Of a stretch of DNA of 64,000 nt, positions 43,621 to 52,445 are shown in pieces. A program made the translations under genes and the position numbers. Source of the stretch: Acanthosepion esculentum (taxonomy: Eukaryota > Mollusca > Cephalopoda > Sepiida > Sepiidae); assembly GCA_964036315.1 (NCBI GenBank), contig OZ038496.1:14264076-14328075 (forward strand). Direction: 5' to 3'. Each line of letters opens with the position of its first letter. Positions within the stretch are counted from its first letter, which is position 1. The notes beneath the pieces were generated by a model. It saw only the letters and a list, made by a program, of their open reading frames with translations. It ran no database searches and was not told the DNA's origin.

Positions 43621-44020
43621 GCATGAAAATGGTCACAAACAAGTTAATTACAACACCGTAGTGAACAGTCTACAGACCTTCATAAAATAATGTTTATAAT
43701 TACTAAGCTTAAACTAGGCTGGCACAAGGCCATAAGTGTGTTGCACCAAGTGTATGTCAAACTTACAACAATAATATTGGTTTATGGGCATATCATGTTG
43801 AAACATTGGTTCCCATATGATCACCTAAGTTAATTTTTAAATAAATGGAGGTGTATAATTCATGAAGGCACTTCTAAGAGCTTCCAAGATCATGCAATGA
43901 GTTGGGCAAATATCAAGCAGTCAGCTAGGAAAAGGAAAACCATTGATCCAACAATTTACTTGTAATGAATGTAGCAGAGTTTGTCTCTCCAATGCAGGCC
44001 TCATTATTCTCAAGGCAAGG
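43621..44020 (+). other. Unassigned, with a partial 5S-like piece
   Basis: 43,786-43,842 reads GGGCATATCATGTTGAAACA and GGTTCCCATATGATCACC, the first half of the S1 5S-like head. 43,723 has GGCACAAGGCC, shared with 16,336. No gene recognised. Confidence 0.6.
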
Positions 44021-44285
44021 GCTTACAGCCATATCCCATTGACACAACAGTTCTTGTAAGATCACCAAAGTTAAGCATTGTCGAATCTGGTCAGTACCTA
44101 AATGGGTGATTGCTTAGAAATACCAGGTGCTGTAGGCTTGGATGTGCAGGTGGAGCAATGGATAACGGTTCAGAATTGAAAATTGGAGTGCTGAGTTCCA
44201 ATTCCAGTCAGGTTCATTATATTCACTTACGTGCACATACCCTTTGGGGAAGGTATGAATCTAACTCTTGCAAAATTAAAATGAT
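44021..44285 (+). mobile_element. S1 composite SINE, intact 5S-like head joined to tRNA-like part
   Basis: The 5S-like head at 44,021-44,139 is 119 nt, the normal 5S length. It starts GCTTACAGCCATATCC, has CACCAAAGTTAAGCATTG in the control region, and ends CCAGGTGCTGTAGGCTT. The tRNA-like part starts one base later: GTGCAGGTGGAGCAATGGAT (A box) and GCTGAGTTCCAATTCCAGTC (B box). Then come CATTCACTTACG and CTTTGGGGAAGGTATGAATC. The core and tail are cut by the 62-bp repeat. Confidence 0.9.
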
Positions 44286-44340
44286 AAATCAACTTCACAA
44301 AGATTATCTCAACTATTTTCTTTCATAACCCAGACACATA
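44279..44340 (+). repeat. 62-bp direct repeat, copy 2
   Basis: Matches 43,559-43,620 with a few differences. Confidence 0.85.
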
Positions 44341-44389
44341 CCACATACTTTTAAAAATTAAAAGAAACTGTTTGTTCATGTCAATGGAA

Positions 44390-44460
44390 AACATTAGACC
44401 AAGAAGGTGCACTGAGTTTCTTTTCTGGAGGTTAGCATCAGCCATTGTATTTCCTCATGG
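44390..44460 (-). mobile_element. L-A LINE scrap
   Basis: AACATTAGACCAAGAAGGTG and GAGGTTAGCATCAGCCAT match the L-A segments at 42,585 and 47,415. Confidence 0.65.
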
Positions 44461-44484
44461 AGTACAATGTGGATATTCTATTTA

Positions 44485-44735
44485 CAAATGGGATATGTGT
44501 GTTGTGTAACAGGTACCAGCAAAGGGCAGATAAATTGGGAAGCTGAGTGCAAATTCCGAAATATCCTTTTGCATTCACTTTTACACTAATAGCCTTGGGA
44601 AAGATATGAATCCATTTCGCTCCCTTCCAGCTATGGGTTAAATAGCAGAGCAGACTGGAACCACAAGCCTTGGATGGCTGCCAGTCTAGAAGGAAAAATC
44701 TAAACTGAAAAGAAGGCTGTGGGAAACCCAAGACA
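44485..44735 (+). mobile_element. S2-type SINE, 5' half
   Basis: TGGGAAGCTGAGTGCAAATT (B-box region), ATTCACTTTTACACTAATAG, CCAGCTATGGGTTAAATAGC, then TTGGATGGCTGCCAGTCTAG. It adjoins an S1 copy in the opposite orientation. Confidence 0.75.
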
Positions 44736-44747
44736 TGGTGAGTCACA

Positions 44748-45143
44748 TTGATTTATTAATTCATTTTCTATGGCTTATCGAGCCTTTGCAAGTTATTTAA
44801 AGCCAGAAAATAATTTTTAGATTGTAAGAAATTTTTTTTGCGATAATAATAATTTAGTGATACAAGTCTGACTAATTAACCAATAGCTGGGGGGAGTAGA
44901 GATGGATTCATAGCTTTCCCAAGGGTATTTGCGCATAAGTGAATATAACAAATCCAACTGGCATTGAAATTCAGCCCTCTGATTAACAATTCTGAGCCAT
45001 TATTCATTGCAACACCTGCACATCCAAGCTTACACTACCTGTATTTCCAAGTGGTCACTCATCTAGGTACTGATCTGGCTTGACATTATTTAACTTTGGA
45101 GATTGTACAGGAACTGGTGTTTAAGTGTCATGTGGCCGTAAGC
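44748..45143 (-). mobile_element. S1 composite SINE, complete
   Basis: The reference S1 copy, ~396 bp. Minus-strand order: 5S-like head 45,026-45,143 (118 nt; starts GCTTACGGCCACATGACAC), tRNA-like part with GGTTGCAATGAATAATGGCT-type A box and GGGCTGAATTTCAATGCC B box, then GTGAATATAAC complement, CCAGCTATTGG core, and a body with TTATTATTATCGC. The end is CTTTAAATAACTTGCAAAGG and CTCGATAAGCCATAGAAAAT, with (AATCA)-type tail. No protein; it would depend on a LINE. Confidence 0.92.
45026..45143 (-). pseudogene. 5S rRNA-like head of the S1 SINE
   Basis: 118 nt. It keeps CCAAAGTTAAATAATGTC (A-box region of the 5S control element), CAGTACCTAGATGAGTGACC and CACTTGGAAATAC (C-box region), and ends AGTGTAAGCTT. 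Several substitutions make it a retroposed relic rather than a working 5S gene. Confidence 0.85.
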
Positions 45144-45164
45144 TGGTGATTTACAGATCATAAA

Positions 45165-45245
45165 GAAAAGGAATGTATAGAGAGCCGTGATCACCCACAT
45201 CCTGACAAGAGATGGCACTAAAAAAGAAATTACAAATGATGAATG
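45165..45245 (+). mobile_element. L-C LINE 3' end scrap
   Basis: AGAGAGCCGTGATCACCCAC and ATCCTGACAAGAGATGGCAC match the L-C end. Confidence 0.6.
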
Positions 45246-45614
45246 ATGATGAAAAGGAAAGAGAAAACCTGAAAGTAAAAATAAACTAACGTGGGCGTTT
45301 GTATGGGACTATCCTTCCCTAAGAGTAAAAAAGCCTTCTGGGGAGAGTATGCTCTTTGTTTATCATATTAATGGGTCAGGGTCAGTTACTTTCAAATTTA
45401 TTCTTTCAAGCCCTCTAACACACCATAAAAAGCCATTGCAATGGCAGGTGACAAATATATAGTAGCTATTGTATTTAAACTAATATAAATGCATCAAAAA
45501 ATGTGTCTATTGAAATATAAATCACTTGTCTGGACACTTTGCTGTGGTATAATGAGTAGCAAGCTTGTCTCACTAGATGAAATACAACTGAGTAGTGAGT
45601 TGTCTTTTTGTTTC
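45246..45614. other. Unassigned stretch
   Basis: No gene or repeat family recognised. Confidence 0.5.
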
Positions 45615-46114
45615 TAATCACTTCACACCAAGCAAGGTGATAAAGCCACAAAGATTTTACTGAGTGTGAAAGAAAATAAGATATCAGTGAGGAGATAGGG
45701 CAATAAAAAACAGCATTTAGGAAGGCAGCAGATAGTGATTGATGTTGCATTTAAATTTTTGAAGATTGTAGGTGTCAGGGAAGGCAGAAGGCAGAAGGGA
45801 GTTCCATAGCTGAAAAGTGTGAGAAACAAAAAACTATTAGAATAGAACTTACAGATACAAGTAGCTATTTCAACAGTAAGATGACAAGACCCAGTTACCA
45901 ATCTAGTATAAGTTTAAATTCATGCTGCTAAGGTATCAAGGAGGAAAGCTCAATAGAACAATTGCTCTGAACATATTTATGAAAAAGACAGAGGGAAGCC
46001 AGTTCACAGTGGTGGGAGTGTGACCTATCAGGACCTATAACAACACAGACTCTACTTTGGATTTTCCCAAGAATCTCAAGATATATATCTGCAGTACTGA
46101 ATCAGATATGATAG
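45615..46114 (-). mobile_element. L-A LINE, 3' part, interrupted by the solo LTR
   Basis: Starts with the complement of the L-A end (ACTTCACACCAAGCAAGG). It encodes on minus FYSNSFLFLTLFSYGTPF and FKNLNATSITIC, then the CLFYKY region (CATATTTATGAAAAAGACAG). It continues after the LTR at 47,095. Confidence 0.85.
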
Positions 46115-47094
46115 TGTTGGAGACGAGTAGAATGTATTAAGTTTCTTTATCTATAGCGATGTAAATTATCAGAAGGATTTTGGTTGTTAGGCTGGTGTGT
46201 TCTTGACATTCATCCTCAACAAAAAAATGTTTAATAATATGAAACACAACAAGGCAATAATTCAATTCAAATAATACACACATTTATATACAATTAAACG
46301 ATATTTACAATGATGTTTTTATGTTGTCGAAAAGTTGGTGTGTTTAATGTTGTTTGCATTAAAATATCCGGATTGTTCTCGTGTAACGTAATTGTTCATT
46401 TAAGGTTCAACATGAATGTGTATGCAATTATTTACGTACTGTTCTTTTGGTTAGGTCAACTGAAGTTGCGTACCCTTAACTGTAGTTAAGGCTTTAGATC
46501 GATCGTAGTTCTTTTACTTATTTAGTAGTGAATATTTTCTTGTTCACTTTACGTAAGCAAAGTTTGTTTAAAGTTCGGAAATATTTCTTGGTCACAGAGG
46601 ATTATTCGAGCCAGATGTCGATGAGTCAGTGATGTTCTTTTTAAGCGGGAAAGTTACTGTTTCGAGTAGCGTAGCTTAGTCTGGCATCTCTCTGAGTTTG
46701 ATCCGCTGACTGAGTTGGTCAGTCAAAAATCTTCCTTTTATAAGTTCGATAGTTCTTTAACGTCTGACTGCGTTAGTCAAAGATGGGAGTTCCTTGAGCG
46801 TTACATTTTGGCAATGTGTGAGCGGTCGAAATTGGTTGTCGTTGTCATCGTGGTTTGCTCGGGACTGCTTGGCGTGACACGTGTATTTGGGTTTTTATAC
46901 TGTTTCATAGGCTCCGGGAAGAATGGTGTAATTTACTTCTTTTCACGTGAGCTTTCAAATTTTCGAGCTGTAAGCCAATAGAATTCTCTGATTGGAAATA
47001 TGAAGTTTTCATTGGATAAGCTTAATTTTATGTGGGTGTAAAGAATAGATTGTTCCCACAGCAGGGGTGTTAAAATAACATGGACGATTCCACA
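46115..47094. mobile_element. Solo LTR, 980 bp
   Basis: Begins TGTTGGAGAC and ends GATTCCACA, a TG...CA LTR with short inverted ends. It is flanked by a 4-bp direct repeat ATAG (46,111-46,114 and 47,095-47,098). Removing it and one ATAG restores continuous L-A sequence, checked against the duplicated L-A segment at 47,265-47,290. It contains GTTTTTATACTG as a possible TATA region near 46,895. The 88-residue open frame at 46,715-46,981 is probably incidental. Internal domains are absent, so the superfamily is not proven; gypsy-like is likely. Confidence 0.8.
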
Positions 47095-47475
47095 ATAGCA
47101 ATTTTCTATGCAGAGATGAATGATAGATTTATAAATGTGCAAGATGGATTCTGGCAAAAAAAAAATTGTCTGGCATGTCACAGTGAACCAACATTTGTAG
47201 CAGTGAAAAACATGTGACCAAGAAGGTGCAAAGTATCTTTTGATATATAACAGGAGCACCAGAACAGATATGGCATTAATTTTCAATGCAGAGATGAATA
47301 ATAGATTTATAAATGTGCAAGATGGATTCTGGCAAAAAAAATTGTCTGGCATGTCACAGTGAACCAACTATCTAACAATTGATTCAATATAATCATTCCA
47401 CTTCGTGTCAGTGGAAAACATGAGACCATGAATGTGCAATGAGTTGCTCTCCTGGAGGTTAGCATCAGCCATATG
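47095..47475 (-). mobile_element. L-A LINE, continuation, with internal tandem duplication
   Basis: Complement of the IYKSTIH... to thumb region (GATTTATAAATGTGCAAGAT, GTCTGGCATGTCACAGTGAA). A ~178-bp block starting at 47,109 is repeated at 47,287, so the region encoding SKxxxI-HIYKSIIHLC occurs twice in the minus frame. Confidence 0.85.
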
Positions 47476-48523
47476 GATGGAAGATAAAAATAGGTCTCTA
47501 GGATGATTAAAAAACTTCGTTTGGAGTCATGTTTTTACCTGTTAACAACTGATTGGAGGTCATTTTTTACTTTGGGCGCTCCTTACTTTTGGTCCTATGC
47601 CATATCTAAACTACATTTAGTAAATCGTTGTAAAAATCACTAAAATAAATCACCCGTTTAAACTACCTCCATATTGTCTTTTCTTTACTTCTTTTGTATA
47701 AATATTCTTTATCCGGTTTTTTCTTGCGTAGTGTACCGTACAGTAACAGTGTTCGTACTTCTTTCAAACAATTTGTAAAGTAACAATTTCTCTTGATTTT
47801 CTTTTTTGTTCAGCTTAATCAGACAATTACAAATTGTTTTGTCGTTACGACTACATTTTCTTTTGTTTTTAAATTTAAAAGTTCACTACACGCGCAACAA
47901 AACAGCAAAATTATGCAACCGATCATTCTTGTTTTAATTTTTCATTTCTAGATAGCCCATCCTTTATTTTCTTTTATGAATAAAGCAAAAAACTATTTAA
48001 ACTTCTCACCTACCTCAACCGACTTACATACAAACACTTTAGTTTAGTTTAACTGGTAGCAACGTGGTTGGCATTCACTGATAAAATCAACGAAAGCTAT
48101 AATTCAAATAAAGAAAAAATAAACATTTTTTTTATCGAAGAAAAAAACTCATTTCAAATCGTAAAGAAAAAGAAGGAACATTTGTTGGACACTATTTATT
48201 TAAAGAATAATTTTCATAATGTCGTTTTTTTAACGTTTAAGAAGCAATGGTTTTCTTTTCGAGCTCGGCTTGCTGATTATTCACTAGTGTTAAGTTTGCT
48301 GAATTGAATCGATTCTTGATGCCACCTTGCGGCCTTGAAATCAAACCAAAAAAAAAAAAAACGTAACCCATGTGTAAAAGGGGCCTTTACGAGGCGGTTT
48401 TTCAAGGCAGAATCAAAAGAAAAAAAGAATAAGATATATCTATCCTATTCCCATTTTTTTAACAAGTCATGAGATTAAATTTAAAATTTGGTTCAGGTGT
48501 AAGAAAATTGATTTTTTCCGCTG
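47476..48523. other. AT-rich gap, nothing recognised
   Basis: No repeat family and no convincing exon. 48,068-48,307 has a Lys/Phe-rich open frame typical of AT-rich DNA. Confidence 0.5.
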
Positions 48524-48632
48524 TACAGAGTGGTCCGAAAGTCTTGTCACTCAAACTGTAGGAGCTCCTGTCAGCCATCTGAAATAGAAAATTATATTAT
48601 ATAGGGGTGACAAGATTTTTGGACCACTCTAG
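48524..48632. mobile_element. Short MITE, ~109 bp
   Basis: Inverted ends AGAGTGGTCCGAAAGTCTTG plus TCAC, and GTGACAAGATTTTTGGACCA plus CTCT, with a 24-bp match apart from a few bases. Flanked by TA on the left and AG on the right. Probably a Tc1/mariner-type non-autonomous element. Confidence 0.75.
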
Positions 48633-50084
48633 ATTTTCATTAAAAAAAATCCTCATTAAAATAAAAAAATACCATTTTCTTTAGTTTATGTAGAGAAACT
48701 AAAATTACTTCAGTTTTTGCAGATTTGTGTAGAACAGTAGACCAAAAAGCACAAAAATAGAACTTTAAAATTTATTTCTCACACCCAGAGATAAAAAAAA
48801 AAAAAGTTTTATAATAAATTTAAATTTCAAAATATTTTTGATCGGTGGTCAGGATAAAACTTAAGTTTTAATAAAACTTTCGCTTCAGCCTTAGAGAGAA
48901 ATTTAATGTTTTCAGGTGCACGATCGGTAATGCTCGTTAAACAACAACGACAACGTTTCCCCAGCAAACTTTTTTTTAATGATCACTTTTCAATATCGTT
49001 TTCAATTTTATTAGTTAAAAAAAAGAAAATATTTCAGTAATTTACTCAAAATGTTAACCTCAAAATAAATAATTAAAAAATAAAATTAGTAAATAAAATA
49101 ATAAATTTTATATTTAATTTATTATTTATAAATAAAAATAAAATAAAATAGATAATAAAATAAATATAAATAAAATAATATAAAAGTAAAACTAGTAAAA
49201 AACGTCCTAAAATATTTTTTTTTGTTGATTCAGGTTTGATTATTATTTATTTATTTAATATAATTTATTTATAATGGTTATTTTTAGTTTATCAGGTAGA
49301 GTATTGAAGTGTTTTTGTCTTTTTGAAGTGTTTTTACATCGTTTTTAATATGATCGTTATGTTCACTATATAAATTTAAAAAATACTAATTTCTCTTTTT
49401 TTTACATCGGTTTGTTTACTTTTAATTTGAATTTCTTTATTTTTTCAATTTTTACCCCACCCCATCCCAACTTATCACCCCCCCCAACTTATCACCCCCA
49501 CCCCCACCCCCATCCCAACTTATCACCACTCACTTTTACATTTCTGGTTTATGTAAAAACTTTTTTTTGTACATAGGCACACCTTCCTATCTTTCACAGT
49601 CCATACAGCCGTGTATATTGTTAAAAATTGTTTCTTTCTGTCACTTGCCTGGAACGTAATGTCCCTCTTCTTCTTACACACATTGGTTTCCCCGCCTTTT
49701 TTCTTTCTCTCTCTCTCCTTCTCTTATAATTAAGTTTTAAAATCCCACTATATTGGCCTTGGTATTGGTAATAATTTTGATCTTTCTGACTTTTTTTTTG
49801 TTCCTTCCCCACCTCTCCTTCCCCCACTCCCATTCACCAATGGTTTTTTTCACACACACGATTTCACTTTCTATTTTCTTTCCATTCCAACAAACACTTC
49901 AGTCAGTGCGTGGCTAACGTCGATCAAGACGTTTCCCACTGTCTCCGCTATTTTTGTTAGTGCATGGGTGTCTTCTTCCAACTGATAATATCTGGATAAC
50001 TGAACACTTAAAAGACAAAACAAAACAAAATCGCCAAAAGAACTTTGTGGACATTGTTTTTCTTTTACGACTTCTACGGATGAC
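48633..50084. other. AT-rich upstream region of the candidate gene
   Basis: Homopolymer-rich. At 49,465-49,530 a C-rich minisatellite repeats CCCAACTTATCAC three times. 49,900-50,084 has more CpG than its surroundings and could be 5' UTR or promoter of the exon at 50,085. The minus-strand open frame at 49,871-50,086 overlaps it and is unproven. Confidence 0.45.
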
Positions 50085-50166
50085 ATGGACGGAGATGCTA
50101 ATTTCGCTGGAGAATTTGCTCTTTTGCCAATAATACCTGATGATTATCATAACCACGATGAAATCG
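50085..50166 (+). CDS. Candidate first coding exon of an unknown gene
   Basis: ATG at 50,085 starts MDGDANFAGEFALLPIIPDD and continues YHNHDEI, followed by a consensus donor (TCG|GTAAGAAC) at 50,167. The exon is 82 nt of coding sequence ending in phase 1. The sequence is acidic with balanced composition and lies in the TE-poor part of the window. The upstream frame stays open for tens of codons, so translation could start earlier. I do not recognise the protein; the second exon is not identified. Confidence 0.5.
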
Positions 50167-50431
50167 GTAAGAACAGAAAATCTTACAATCACTAAATTAA
50201 TATTTTGTTTTCATTTTAAAAATATTATTTTCTGCAAGCGGTTTATTTATTTATTTTTTAATTATTTTTAAATAAATTATCAAACGGGTCTGTTTGCATA
50301 TTGTTCATCCATAAAAAATATTTGCTAAAAAAGTGAAAGAGATTATGTTTTTTTTATTTTTATTTATTTATCTTTTTACTGAATTTTAGTTTTCAGAAAG
50401 AATGGTACCCGCGGGGTGCACGTCTTTGGCG

Positions 50432-50462
<31 letters not shown>

Positions 50463-51022
50463 TAAAATGCAATTTACATTTTACAAACTTTTTTGTCATT
50501 AATGTGCCCGCATGCACATGTTTTAGTTTTTCAATTATTATAAAAAAACCCAACTTTTTTGACTGTCCTTGGTAGTTGAACATTTCTTTTTTGGCTAGAG
50601 ACTTAGAAACATAATCAAATCGCTTTTCTTAGTTAAAAAAAAGTTCATACCCCCCCCCCCCCAATCCCTTAGTGGAGATAAATTTACAGACAAAAAAAAA
50701 ATAAAATAAAACAATTTTGGATTGTGATTTGGAATTTTATATATTTTTATATGTTTTTATATCGTAATGTGTCCTTTTTTTATTTTCTGGACTTTTATAA
50801 ATAAAAATAAATACCGATATCAGTGATTTAATGATTTATTTTTTAAAAAAAAGGCATTCACACACAAAAAATGATTTAAAGCCAACGTTGTGTACACTTG
50901 TTTGGGTATATTGCCAAAAAAAAAAAAAAACCCCAAAAAACATCTGTCTGTGTACTGTAGTGTACTGTAAAACTGTCTGTAATTAATTAATATCTATGAT
51001 TGTCCAGTGTCCAATGGGTGTC

Positions 51023-51024
<2 letters not shown>
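50167..51024. other. Presumed first intron, start
   Basis: AT-rich. At ~50,401 GAATTTTAGTTTTCAG could act as an acceptor before AATGGTACCCGCGGGGTGCA, a GC-rich island in AT-rich DNA. No matching donor is obvious. (ATT)n at ~50,434-50,461. Confidence 0.4.
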
Positions 51025-51064
<40 letters not shown>

Positions 51065-51380
51065 GATTCTGTTCATTTCATATCTATCTATCTGATTCTG
51101 TTCATATCTATCTATCTGATTCTGTTCATATCTATCTATCTGATTCTGTTCATATCTATCTATCTGATTCTATTTATATCTATCTATCTGATTCTGTTCA
51201 TATCTATCTATCTATCTATCTGTTTATCTAACTATATCTGTTTATGGATCTGTCTGTCTAACTATATCTCTGTTTATCTGTCTCTCTATACATCTCCCTG
51301 TCTGTTTACTTTTTAGTTTCTGTCTTTAAGTGTAGTATAACTATATCTCTGTTTCTGTCTGTGTGTAACTATATCTCTGT

Positions 51381-51432
<52 letters not shown>

Positions 51433-52445
51433 ATCGCTGTTTATATATCTGTCTGTCTGTCTATCTCTGTTTATCTGTCTATATATCTTTGTTTATATAT
51501 GTCTGCATCTCTGTTTATGTCTGTCTATCTAACTATATCTCTGTCTGTGTATCTATCTATAATACTATCTGTCTGTCTATATCTGTATCTCTTCTGTCTG
51601 TCTATCTATCTATATCTCTGTTTATATATCTGTCTGTCTATATATCTCTGTTTAGTTTATATATCTGTCTGTCTATCTATCATTGTTTATATATGTCTGT
51701 CTATCTATATCTGTTTATATACCTGTCTGTCTATATCTCTTTTAGTGTCTAACTATCTATGTTTATCTCTCTATCTAACTATATCTCTGTTTGTCAGTCT
51801 GTCTAACTATATCTTTGTTTATCTGTTTGTTTGTTTGTCTATATCTGTCTGTCTATCTGTGTCTGTCTATCTAAAACTATATCTCTGTTTATCTGTCTGT
51901 CTATCTATATCTCTGTTTATATATCTGTCTGTTTATCTATATCTCTGTTTATATATCTGTCTGTCTATCTATATCTCTTTTAGTGTCCGTCTATCTATAT
52001 CTGTTTATATATCTGTCTGTCTGTATCTCTTTTTAGTGTCTATCTCACTATATCTCTGTTTACATGTCTATCTAACTATATCTCTGTCTGTCTATCTAAC
52101 TATATCTCTGTTTATCTGTTTTTAGTTTGTCTCTGTCTATCTATGTCTGTCTATAAAACTATATCTCTGTTTATCTGTCTGTAAAACTATATCTCTTTTT
52201 ATGTCTGTTTATCTATCTATCTGTATCTCTGTCTATCTGTTTATCTGTCTGTCTGTCCCTAGCTATCTGTGTCTCTGTTTATTTGTCTATCTATCTATAT
52301 CTCTATTTATATATCTGTCTGTCTATATAACAATTTGTATATCATCATATGTCTCTACACTACAGTATTGTCTGTCTCAGTCTCTATAACTGTATGTCTG
52401 TCTATACATCTGTGTTTGTTATCTGTCTGTCTCTATCTATCTGAA
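51025..52445. repeat. Degenerate (TCTA/TCTG)n array, 1.4 kb
   Basis: (CTAT)n followed by a 24-bp unit CTGATTCTGTTCATATCTAT + CTAT repeated about six times near 51,064-51,200, then mixed CTATCTGTCTG and ATATCTCTGTTTAT blocks. Long plus-strand frames of ISVCLSIY type are artefacts. Confidence 0.95.

Noticed and set aside
44021..44139. A functional 5S rRNA gene
   Set aside because: Full length, but with many substitutions, no T-run terminator right after it, and fused to a tRNA-like SINE segment as in other copies.
46715..46981. 88-residue open frame with hydrophobic segment
   Set aside because: Falls inside the solo LTR, has no recognisable domain, and no splice or homology support.
49871..50086. 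Minus-strand 71-residue frame overlapping the candidate first exon
   Set aside because: Opposite-strand overlap with no splice signals or homology; the plus-strand exon has a consensus donor.
51361..52125. 254-residue open frame rich in Ile, Ser, Leu, Tyr and Cys
   Set aside because: It lies wholly inside the degenerate TCTA/TCTG array; the composition comes from the repeat.
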